A stretch of DNA of 64,000 nt from Archangium lansingense (GTDB lineage: Bacteria; Myxococcota; Myxococcia; Myxococcales; Myxococcaceae), in assembly GCF_026626635.1 (NCBI RefSeq), contig NZ_JAPNKA010000001.1:5332001-5396000 (forward strand), given 5' to 3'. Shown here in pieces: positions 34,921 to 49,731 of the stretch. A program made the translations under genes and the position numbers. How positions within the stretch are numbered: the stretch's first letter is position 1; each line of letters opens with the position of its first letter. Under the pieces are notes generated by a model. It saw nothing but the letters and a program-made list of their open reading frames with translations, did not search any database and was not told where the DNA came from.

Positions 34921-35298
34921 ATGGCCGCTGACCTGAATTCGATCGTTGACCAGCTCTCCACCCTCACGGTGATGGAGGCCGCCGAGCTCGTGAAGCAGCT
35001 CGAGAGCAAGTGGGGCGTCTCCGCCGCCGCCGTGGCCGTGGCCGCTGGCCCGGGCGCCGCTGCCGCCGCCGCCCCGGTCGAGGAGAAGACGGAGTTCACC
35101 GTCGTCCTCGCCGACGCCGGCGCGAACAAGATCAACGTCATCAAGGAGATCCGCGCCATCACCGGCCTGGGCCTGAAGGAGGCCAAGGACCTGGTCGAGG
35201 GCGCCCCGAAGACCGTCAAGGAGGGCGTCAACAAGGACGACGCCAAGAAGATCAAGGACCAGCTCACCGCGGCTGGCGCCAAGGTCGACGTCAAGTAG
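34921..35298 (+). CDS. rplL: 50S ribosomal protein L7/L12
   Basis: The product is 125 residues: N-terminal dimerisation domain (IVDQLSTLTVMEAAELVKQLE), Ala-rich hinge (AAGPGAAAAAA), and the C-terminal factor-binding domain EKTEFTVVLADAGANKINVI followed by LKEAKDLVEGAPKTVKEGV. It recruits translation factors to the ribosome. It follows L10 at the normal spacing. Confidence 0.98.
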   Translation: MAADLNSIVDQLSTLTVMEAAELVKQLESKWGVSAAAVAVAAGPGAAAAAAPVEEKTEFTVVLADAGANKINVIKEIRAITGLGLKEAKDLVEGAPKTVKEGVNKDDAKKIKDQLTAAGAKVDVK

Positions 35299-35363
35299 TT
35301 GTTGTTTCTCAGGTTGGCGACGGGTTTCGGAAAATTCCCGCCGCCTCCTGACCGGATGAGCAG

Positions 35364-35395
35364 GCCGGCGTGCCCGGGAAGGGTGCGCCGGCTTT
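35364..35395 (+). terminator. Attenuator hairpin between rplL and rpoB
   Basis: GCCGGCG (35364-35370) pairs with CGCCGGC (35386-35392) followed by TTT and, five bases on, another TTT. In the 182-base gap between rplL and rpoB this is at the place where many bacteria attenuate transcription to lower rpoBC relative to rplJL. Confidence 0.6.
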
Positions 35396-35480
35396 GCCCT
35401 TTCCGTATCTCTAAATTTTCCGCTGCCGCTGCGCGTTACCCAAGCTCGCCCCGCCTGAGCTTGCTCGCCCCGGAGTTCGA

Positions 35481-39716
<4,236 letters not shown>

Positions 39717-39736
39717 TCCAGCGTGCCTGACCCCCG

Positions 39737-39767
39737 GCGCCCGCTCCCTCAGAGGGCGGGCGCTGGC
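39737..39767 (+). terminator. Hairpin between rpoB and rpoC
   Basis: GGCGCCCGC pairs with GCGGGCGCT-type sequence (ccggcgcccgctccctcagagggcgggcgct region); the stem is GC-rich with an approximately 9-base loop and has no T-run. It is more likely an RNA-stability or processing element than a terminator, since rpoC must be read through. Confidence 0.45.
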
Positions 39768-39820
39768 GGCCAGGCGAAACGAATTCGCGCTCACGCGCTC
39801 AGAAGAAATTCGGAGGCACC

Positions 39821-44038
<4,218 letters not shown>

Positions 44039-44063
44039 TCAGCACCCTCGGTCCTGAAGTGCC

Positions 44064-44106
44064 AACCGCCACTCCGGTTACCTGGGGTGGCGGTTTTCTT
44101 TTTTCG
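44064..44106 (+). terminator. Rho-independent terminator after rpoC
   Basis: AACCGCCAC (44064-44072) pairs with GTGGCGGTT (44087-44095), a 14-base loop lies between, and the T-rich tract TTTTCTTTTTT follows. It closes the ribosomal-protein/RNA polymerase operon. Confidence 0.95.
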
Positions 44107-44126
44107 GTTCTTTACGGTTTCACGGC

Positions 44127-44156
44127 TTGACGGGTGACGTGCCGGTGCACTAAGCC
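44127..44156 (+). promoter_or_regulatory. Candidate promoter upstream of the phasin-like gene
   Basis: TTGACG at 44127-44132 and TAAGCC at 44151-44156 are 18 bases apart, just past the rpoC terminator. The rest of the 294-base gap (to 44332) holds no convincing gene; a possible upstream reading frame from 44167 is discussed under rejected items. Confidence 0.4.
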
Positions 44157-44332
44157 GAGGGGAACCATGGAGGTCGACCCGGGTCACCGGGCGAGCATCC
44201 GGCAGTGGACGGCGGGAGCAGGCAGGCGAGCGCGGGCGGCGTTTCCTTCAATCGGGGGGTGTGCTTACCTCGATTGCCCTTACCCTGCTTTCCGGGCCCT
44301 CGGACCCGGGGAGCCGTGCTGGAGAGCGTTGC

Positions 44333-44677
44333 ATGGACAAGCTAGAGACCCCGCAGAAGCACCCGCTTGCGGAGACGTTCGAGCGGGTGTGGAGCCAGGC
44401 CTTGTTGGCCGTGTCCACCGCTGAGGACGAGGCCGCGCGCACCGTACAGCGCGTGGCGGACCTGGCGGGTTGGAGCCAGGAGGAAATGAGCCGCCAGGGC
44501 CGTCTGCTGACGGAGCGGTTGGCGGGTCATCGCAAGGACCTGGAGCACAATGTGGAGGAGGGTGTGCGGCGCGCCCTGCTCAACTTCAAGATTCCGCGCC
44601 GGGAGGAAATCCAGGACCTCGAGGCACGGCTGATCCGATTGGCCGAGCGCATCGACGCTCTGGGGCAGCGCAAGTGA
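44333..44677 (+). CDS. Phasin-like coiled-coil protein
   Basis: The product is 114 residues, highly helical, without a signal peptide. The segment FERVWSQALLAVSTAEDEAARTVQRVADLAGW and the C-terminal coiled coil (IPRREEIQDLEARLIRLAERIDAL) fit the phasin/PhaF-like and polyhydroxyalkanoate-regulator fold. I see no PHA synthase nearby, so granule binding is not supported by context. GGAGA sits eight bases before the ATG. Its TGA overlaps the ATG of the transglycosylase (TGATG). Confidence 0.78.
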   Translation: MDKLETPQKHPLAETFERVWSQALLAVSTAEDEAARTVQRVADLAGWSQEEMSRQGRLLTERLAGHRKDLEHNVEEGVRRALLNFKIPRREEIQDLEARLIRLAERIDALGQRK

Positions 44678-45420
44678 TGGCGACCCCCTCCGCTCCAAGA
44701 GGGCGGCGTGGGGAGGGGCTGTTCCGCTGGTTGCACGCGCTCGGTGCCGGGTGTGGAAAGCTGCCCCTCGTGGCCGGGATGGCCCTGGTGTTGTCCGCCC
44801 GGGCGGTGCCTTTGTTCGCCCCGCCCGAGGTGCCGCTCGTGGCCGAGCCCTCGCGCTTCGAGGTGACGCCCCCCGATGCGGCGCTCATCGACGCGGTGCT
44901 GGCCAAACGGGCCCCGGATCTGGGTCTCACCCTGCGCCGGCAGATCGTCCACGCCATCGCCGAGGAGGCCGGCCAGTCGGGGTATGACCCGCTGCTGATC
45001 CTGGCCATCATCGACGTGGAGTCGGACTTCACCGAGGAGGCCGTCTCCGAGAAGGGCGCGCGGGGGCTGATGCAGATCAAGCCCAGCACGCTGCACTTCC
45101 TCGCGGAGAAGCAGGGGTTGCGACTGTCTCGCGAGGAGGTGGCCTCGGATCCCGCCCTGGGCGTGCGCCTGGGCATCCGCTACCTGCGTGAGCTGAACGA
45201 CCGGTTCGGGGACCTGGACCTGGCCCTCATGGCCTACAACGCCGGCCCCACCCGCATCTGGCAGGCCAAGAAGGCGGGCGAGCTGGACTCCTTCCGCCGC
45301 TACCCCCGGCTCGTGCGCCGTGATTTCAAGCGCTTCCGGGAAGGGGAGGGGTTGGGTGGAGACTGGGCTCTCGCTCAGCGAGAGGCCCTGGAGAAGAGCC
45401 CCGAAGAGAAGGCTCCCTGA
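44677..45420 (+). CDS. Lytic transglycosylase (SLT domain)
   Basis: The product is 247 residues. A basic N-terminus and one hydrophobic segment (about 28-48) suggest a signal anchor. The SLT fold follows: the catalytic Glu is in AIIDVESDFTEEAVSEKGA near residue 114, then RGLMQIKPSTLHFLAEKQG, and NAGPTRIWQAKKAG. It cleaves the MurNAc-GlcNAc bond of peptidoglycan to form a 1,6-anhydro end in the periplasm. The ATG overlaps the stop of the phasin-like gene, so translation is coupled. Confidence 0.9.
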   Translation: MATPSAPRGRRGEGLFRWLHALGAGCGKLPLVAGMALVLSARAVPLFAPPEVPLVAEPSRFEVTPPDAALIDAVLAKRAPDLGLTLRRQIVHAIAEEAGQSGYDPLLILAIIDVESDFTEEAVSEKGARGLMQIKPSTLHFLAEKQGLRLSREEVASDPALGVRLGIRYLRELNDRFGDLDLALMAYNAGPTRIWQAKKAGELDSFRRYPRLVRRDFKRFREGEGLGGDWALAQREALEKSPEEKAP

Positions 45421-45474
45421 GCGGGCAGGCCGCTGAATTTCCTGGCGGCCGCCCCGGTCTCCCGTGACGCGCGC

Positions 45475-45503
45475 TTGTCCGCCTCGGGCGGGTGCGCTAT
45501 CGC
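45475..45503 (+). promoter_or_regulatory. Candidate promoter upstream of the PA-rich secreted gene
   Basis: TTGTCC at 45475-45480 and TATCGC at 45498-45503 lie 17 bases apart, 24 bases before the ATG and just before its GGAGGAG ribosome site. Confidence 0.45.
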
Positions 45504-45527
45504 TCTGACCCCGGAGGAGACTTCATC

Positions 45528-46247
45528 ATGCCGCGCCGCTCCATCCCCGCTCTCGTCCTCTCGGCCCTGTTGTTGCCGGTCTCGGCTCTCGCCGGTTCGG
45601 TGTTCCTCAACGGCGTCCGGATCGACGGTGTAACGAACCAGAGGTTCGAGAAGGTCGCCTCCGTCCGCATCGACGAGAAGGGCAACGTTCACATCGATGC
45701 GCCCGCCTATGCCGTCAAGCTGGTGAATGCCCCCCCGGCTCCGGCTCCGGCGCCCGCTCCGGCCGTTGCGACCCCGGCTCCCACTCCTGCGCCCGCTCCG
45801 GCTCCAGTGACTGCCCCGGCTCCGGCGCCCGCTCCGGCCGTTGCGACCCCGGCTCCTGCCCCCGCCCCGGTAGACACTGCTCCGGCGCGCATCACCCGGC
45901 GTTACTGGCTCGTCACCGAGCAGTCCGTGCCGGGTATGACCGACTACGACATCGACCTGTACATCAACTCCCGCTGGGTGCGGAAACTGCGCAGCAGCGA
46001 GCAGCAGGTCATCGCGGAAGTCACTCGCGAGCTCCAGCCGGGGAAGAACACCGTGCTGATGATCGCGCACAAATTGGCGGTGGGCTCGCGCAGGAGCGAA
46101 TCTCCCCAGCACGTGTTCAAGGTGATCATCGGTGAGGGCAACGAGGGCGGCGGCAACGTGATGATCGACAATCCGCTCATCCGCTACCAGCGCACCGCGG
46201 CGGAGACGGAAGATCTGTCCGAGGAGTTCACCCTCACCACGCGGTAG
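45528..46247 (+). CDS. Secreted protein with Pro/Ala-rich repeat linker
   Basis: The product is 239 residues. Residues 1-20 are a signal peptide ending in SALA. Residues 22-65 form a short beta domain (SVFLNGVRIDGVTNQRFEK). A 50-residue PAPAP linker, in which a 25-residue unit is repeated twice at the DNA level, then separates it from a C-terminal domain of about 110 residues (RRYWLVTEQSVPGMTDYDID). The C-terminal domain looks beta-rich. Function is not recognised. GGAGGAG precedes the ATG. Confidence 0.8.
   Translation: MPRRSIPALVLSALLLPVSALAGSVFLNGVRIDGVTNQRFEKVASVRIDEKGNVHIDAPAYAVKLVNAPPAPAPAPAPAVATPAPTPAPAPAPVTAPAPAPAPAVATPAPAPAPVDTAPARITRRYWLVTEQSVPGMTDYDIDLYINSRWVRKLRSSEQQVIAEVTRELQPGKNTVLMIAHKLAVGSRRSESPQHVFKVIIGEGNEGGGNVMIDNPLIRYQRTAAETEDLSEEFTLTTR
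45743..45856 (+). repeat. Two-copy in-frame DNA repeat with 75-base offset
   Basis: GGCTCCGGCGCCCGCTCCGG at 45743 recurs at 45818, and identity continues for nearly 40 bases through GCCGTTGCGACCCCGGCTCC. The repeat encodes the PAPAP linker (25 residues per offset) and keeps the frame, so copy number could vary without a frameshift. Confidence 0.85.
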
Positions 46248-46266
46248 CGCGGGGGTAGCGCCCAAC

Positions 46267-46734
46267 GTGTTCTCCATCGACGAGCGGTTCCGAGGCCTGC
46301 CCGCCAGCCGCGAGCAGGTCCTGGCGTTGTACCAGTCCATCAACTCGCCCCACCTGGCCATCCCCGGCAAGCCCGCGGGGCCGGCACAGGCCTTCGTGCT
46401 GGGTCTGCGCGGCTCGGGCGGCTTCGCCGTCTTCATCTACCTGTACCTGTCCGAAGCCCAGGACTGCGCGGTGTACGTGCCCGGCCGGCGCGCCGCGAGC
46501 CAGCAGGACTACCAGCAGGACGAGGCCGAGGCGCTCGCCTTCGTGGAGTCCATGGGCTTCATGATGGATGACGCGCACTTCCGCGCCCTGCCTGCCCCGG
46601 GCCAGGATGAGCTGCTCAAGACGCTGCCCGTCTTCTACAAGGACCCGAAGCTGGTGCCGGGTGCCGCCAAGAGCCGCGCCGACGAGAAGCGCACCGCCTC
46701 GATGAACCTGGGTCGCCTGCTGGCCTCCTTCTGA
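46267..46734 (+). CDS. Conserved hypothetical protein upstream of tgl
   Basis: The product is 155 residues from a GTG start, with no signal peptide. It starts MFSIDERFRGLPASREQ and has a central mixed alpha/beta part (FAVFIYLYLSEAQDCAVYVP). I do not recognise the family. It lies 37 bases upstream of tgl on the same strand, so a link to type IV pilus assembly is possible from position alone. Confidence 0.7.
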   Translation: MFSIDERFRGLPASREQVLALYQSINSPHLAIPGKPAGPAQAFVLGLRGSGGFAVFIYLYLSEAQDCAVYVPGRRAASQQDYQQDEAEALAFVESMGFMMDDAHFRALPAPGQDELLKTLPVFYKDPKLVPGAAKSRADEKRTASMNLGRLLASF

Positions 46735-46771
46735 ACCCCCTTTACCCGCTGTGACGAGAAGACCCATCCCC

Positions 46772-47521
46772 ATGCACCGCCGCCTCCACTCCGCCTGGCT
46801 CCTTGCGCTCACCCTGATGGGCTGCAAGCACGTTCCCACCGAGCAAGAGCGCCGCGGCGCAGAGCTCCGTTACGAGATCGGCCTGCAGGCGCAGGCCAGC
46901 GGCAACGTGCAGGAGGCCTACAAGGAGATGGAGAAGTCGCTGGCGTTGGATCCGGAGTACCCGGAGGCGCACAACGCCATGGCCATCCTCCTGCACCTGG
47001 CCTTCAACCGGCCTGAGGAGGCCATCCACCACTACAAGAAGGCGCTAGAGTTCCGCCCGGGTTTCTCCGAGGCCAAGACGAACCTGGCCAACGTGTACCT
47101 GTCCCAGGCGCGCTACGACGAGGCCATCAAGCTGTACGAGCAGTCCCTCAACGACATGCTGTACCCCACGCCGTTCATCGCCCAGGGCAACATGGGCTGG
47201 GCGCTCTACAAGAAGGGCGAGACGGAGCGCGCGGTGCAGAACATCAAGGCCTCGGTGACGACCAACCCCGGCTTCTGCATGGGCTACAAGAACCTGGGCG
47301 TCATCTTCGAGGAGACGGGCAACATTTCCGACGCGTGCCGCTACTTTGGCCGTTATCGTGAGGCCTGCCCGGACGTGGCGGATGCCTACCTGCGTGAGGG
47401 CGCCTGCCAGGTGAAGCAGGGGATGATGGAGGAGGCGCGGCAGAGCTTCACCGCCTGCGAGGCCAAGGCGAAGAGCCAGGTGCTCAAGGACGACTGCCGT
47501 CGGCTCCTCGAGGCCTTGTAA
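46772..47521 (+). CDS. tgl: Type IV pilus secretin pilotin, TPR lipoprotein (Tgl/PilF-like)
   Basis: The product is 249 residues from the ATG at 46772. The lipobox is LTLMGC. It is followed by six TPR motifs (ELRYEIGLQAQASGNVQEAY; PEAHNAMAILLHL; SEAKTNLANVYLSQARYDEA; ending CRYFGRYREACPDVADAYL). In Myxococcus xanthus Tgl is the outer-membrane lipoprotein needed for PilQ secretin assembly and social motility, and it can be transferred between cells. Assignment is by domain layout and length. An in-frame GTG at 46751 is possible but has no ribosome site. Confidence 0.88.
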   Translation: MHRRLHSAWLLALTLMGCKHVPTEQERRGAELRYEIGLQAQASGNVQEAYKEMEKSLALDPEYPEAHNAMAILLHLAFNRPEEAIHHYKKALEFRPGFSEAKTNLANVYLSQARYDEAIKLYEQSLNDMLYPTPFIAQGNMGWALYKKGETERAVQNIKASVTTNPGFCMGYKNLGVIFEETGNISDACRYFGRYREACPDVADAYLREGACQVKQGMMEEARQSFTACEAKAKSQVLKDDCRRLLEAL

Positions 47522-47539
47522 CCAGAAAGTCCCACCGCT

Positions 47540-47929
47540 GTGGACCACGTCGAATTCGGCAAATACCTCTCCCAGCAGCGCGAGCTGCGCGGCCTGTCCC
47601 GCGACGAGGTGTCGCAGGTGACGAAGATCTCCCCGAGCCTCATTGCCGCACTCGAGGAGGGGCAGATGGAGCGCCTGCCTGCGCGCGTCTTCGTCGTCAA
47701 CTACATCCGGGCCTACGCGACCGTCATCGGCCTCGCGCCGGAGGAGGCCATCCTTCGCTACGAAGAGGTGGACAAGGCGACGCCGGAGCCGAGCCCCGTG
47801 GTGCTGGAGCGCGAGCGGCGCAAGCGGGCTTGGGTGGCGCTCGGGGTGCTGCTGGTGGTGGCGCTCTGCGTGGGGGCGTACGTGGCCCTGGTGATGACCG
47901 GGAAGGCACCCAACCCCCTCTCGCGTTGA
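47540..47929 (+). CDS. RodZ-like helix-turn-helix membrane protein
   Basis: The product is 129 residues from a GTG start. The N-terminal HTH (FGKYLSQQRELRGLSRDEVSQ, ISPSLIAALEEGQMERLP, VFVVNYIRAYATVIGL) is the RodZ cytoplasmic domain; a single membrane helix follows (VALGVLLVVALCVGAYVALV). The large periplasmic C-terminal domain of full RodZ is absent, with only 13 residues after the helix. It could be a truncated or minimal RodZ-type morphology protein. It is 18 bases after tgl and 9 before recO. Confidence 0.82.
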   Translation: MDHVEFGKYLSQQRELRGLSRDEVSQVTKISPSLIAALEEGQMERLPARVFVVNYIRAYATVIGLAPEEAILRYEEVDKATPEPSPVVLERERRKRAWVALGVLLVVALCVGAYVALVMTGKAPNPLSR

Positions 47930-47938
47930 AGAGCACTT

Positions 47939-48673
47939 ATGGAGCGTTTCGTCGATGAGGCGCTGGTCCTCTCTACTGTGGACTACGGGGAGTCCGACCG
48001 GCTGGTCACTCTCCTCACGCGCGAGCACGGCAAGCTGACGGCCTTCGCCGCGGGTGCCCGCAAGAGCAAGCGGCGCTTCGCCGGCGCGCTGGAGCCCTAC
48101 ATGCGGCTGCGCGTGCAGCTGGTGGAGACGCGCGGCTCCACGGTGCGCCTGGACTCGGCCGACATCCTGGCCGGCTACTACGGGGCCCGCTCGGACCTGT
48201 CCCTCATTGCCCGCGCCCTCTATGCCGTGGAGCTGTGCCGCGAGCTGACGCGCGATCACGAGCCGCATTCGGAGCTGTTCGAGCTGCTGGAGGCGTACCT
48301 CGTGAAGCTGGATGCGAAGGAGGCCGGGCCCACCTCGCTGCTGGCCTTCGAGCTGTCGGCGCTGGCCCAGGCCGGGTTGATGCCTCGCTTCGACTCGTGC
48401 GCCCTATGTGGTGGCCCGCCGGGCGAGCGGCCGCGCTTCGACCAGGCTCATGGCGGTGCGGTGTGCGAGCCCTGCGGCTTCCGCGCGCGCGATGCGGTGG
48501 CCGTCCCCGCCGAGCTGCTGTCCGGGCTTCGTGCCTTGCAGGAGGGCCAGCGCACCCCCTTGCCGGCGGAGCTCCGGGCCCGGGCGCGAGGGGTGCTCAA
48601 CGTCTTCATCTCCCACCACTTGGGCCGCCGCCTCAAGAGCGTGGACTTCATGGCCCAGGTGGGGCTGGACTGA
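47939..48673 (+). CDS. recO: DNA repair protein RecO
   Basis: The product is 244 residues. N-terminal OB-fold (DEALVLSTVDYGESDRLVTLL then GKLTAFAAGARKSKRRFAGAL) and a C-terminal zinc site (CALCGG and CEPCG). RecO loads RecA on SSB-coated DNA with RecR. Only 9 bases separate it from the RodZ-like gene, so these may share a transcript. Confidence 0.95.
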   Translation: MERFVDEALVLSTVDYGESDRLVTLLTREHGKLTAFAAGARKSKRRFAGALEPYMRLRVQLVETRGSTVRLDSADILAGYYGARSDLSLIARALYAVELCRELTRDHEPHSELFELLEAYLVKLDAKEAGPTSLLAFELSALAQAGLMPRFDSCALCGGPPGERPRFDQAHGGAVCEPCGFRARDAVAVPAELLSGLRALQEGQRTPLPAELRARARGVLNVFISHHLGRRLKSVDFMAQVGLD

Positions 48674-48697
48674 CGGGCGGCTTCCAGGAGGCGGCTC

Positions 48698-49684
48698 ATG
48701 GATGTGGTGTGTGTCGGGGAGAGCCTGGTGGACTTCCTCCCCTCGGAGTCCGCTCAGCGCGTGCGCGATGTGTCGGCGTGGAAGCCGAGCATCGGCGGCT
48801 CCCTGGCCAATGTCTCCGTGGGCGTGGCGCGGCTGGGCGGCCGCTCGGCCTACGTGGGGGTGGTGGGCGAGGACGAGTTCGGCCACTTCCTTCGCGAGCG
48901 CCTCGCCGCCGAGGGCGTGGATGTCAGCCACCTGCGCCAGACGGCCGAGGCGAAGACGGGCCTCGTCTTCATCTCCATCGATGAGCGCGGCGAGCGCAGC
49001 TTCACCTATTTCCGCACGCGCTCGGCCGAGTTCCTCTTGAGCGAGCGCGATGTGGATCCGGCCTTCCTCGAGCGTGCGCGCGTGGTGCACTTCGGGACGA
49101 ACTCGCTGAAGCTGCCCGAGGCCCGGGCGGCCATGTCCCGCACCGTGGAGACCGCGCGTGCGGCGGGGCGCATCGTGAGCTGCGACCCCAACCTCCGGCT
49201 CCACGCGTGGGAGGACCTGGAGGTGCTGCGCGAGCTGCTCGGACGCCTGCTGCCCCGGTGCTCGGTGGTGAAGCTCTCCGAGGAGGAGGTGGCCTTCGCC
49301 ACCGGCCGGACGGAGCCTGAGGATGCGCTGCGTTATCTCTCGGGGCTGGGCGTGCTGCTGCCCGTGGTGACGCGGGGCGAGGCGGGCGCCGTCTTCCTCT
49401 GGCGGGGCGAAGTGGTGCGCGTCCCGGCTCCTCGGGTTCGCGTGGTGGACACCACCGGGGCGGGGGATGGCTTCACTGCAGCCTTCCTCCACGGGCTCTC
49501 GCGGCGCTACGCGGATGCCTCGGCACTGGCGGGGGCCTCGCGCGAGGACCTGGAGGCGCTGGCCACCTTCGGCTGCGCCGTGGGCTCCCGGGTGGTGGAG
49601 CACCTCGGCGCCATCACGGGCCTGCCCGGCCGGGATGCGGTCGCCAGCGTGTTGCCTCCCTGGCTACGGGACCCGGCTTCCTGA
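48698..49684 (+). CDS. PfkB-family carbohydrate kinase (fructokinase-like)
   Basis: The product is 328 residues. The sugar-binding start is VVCVGESLVDFLP and IGGSLANVSVGVARLGG, and the ATP-binding anion hole with catalytic Asp is DTTGAGDGFTAAFLHGL near residue 255. This resembles ScrK/fructokinase-type and other ribokinase-like enzymes; the sugar is not determined. It starts 24 bases after recO, with a GGAGG ribosome site. Confidence 0.9.
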   Translation: MDVVCVGESLVDFLPSESAQRVRDVSAWKPSIGGSLANVSVGVARLGGRSAYVGVVGEDEFGHFLRERLAAEGVDVSHLRQTAEAKTGLVFISIDERGERSFTYFRTRSAEFLLSERDVDPAFLERARVVHFGTNSLKLPEARAAMSRTVETARAAGRIVSCDPNLRLHAWEDLEVLRELLGRLLPRCSVVKLSEEEVAFATGRTEPEDALRYLSGLGVLLPVVTRGEAGAVFLWRGEVVRVPAPRVRVVDTTGAGDGFTAAFLHGLSRRYADASALAGASREDLEALATFGCAVGSRVVEHLGAITGLPGRDAVASVLPPWLRDPAS

Positions 49685-49693
49685 GTCACGTTG

Positions 49694-49722
49694 TCGACCC
49701 GACGAAACCTGCCCGCTAGAAT
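49694..49722 (+). promoter_or_regulatory. Candidate promoter close to the kinase start codon
   Basis: TCGACC at 49694-49699 and TAGAAT at 49717-49722 are 17 bases apart. The ATG begins 9 bases after the -10, with no Shine-Dalgarno, so the transcript would have almost no leader. Confidence 0.5.
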
Positions 49723-49731
49723 ACCTGTTCA

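Noticed and set aside
44167..44424. Possible short gene with GAGGGGAACC before ATG, overlapping the phasin-like gene
   Set aside because: Third-position GC bias is lost after about 25 codons, it overlaps a better gene in another frame, and the product has no family features. A leader peptide cannot be fully excluded.
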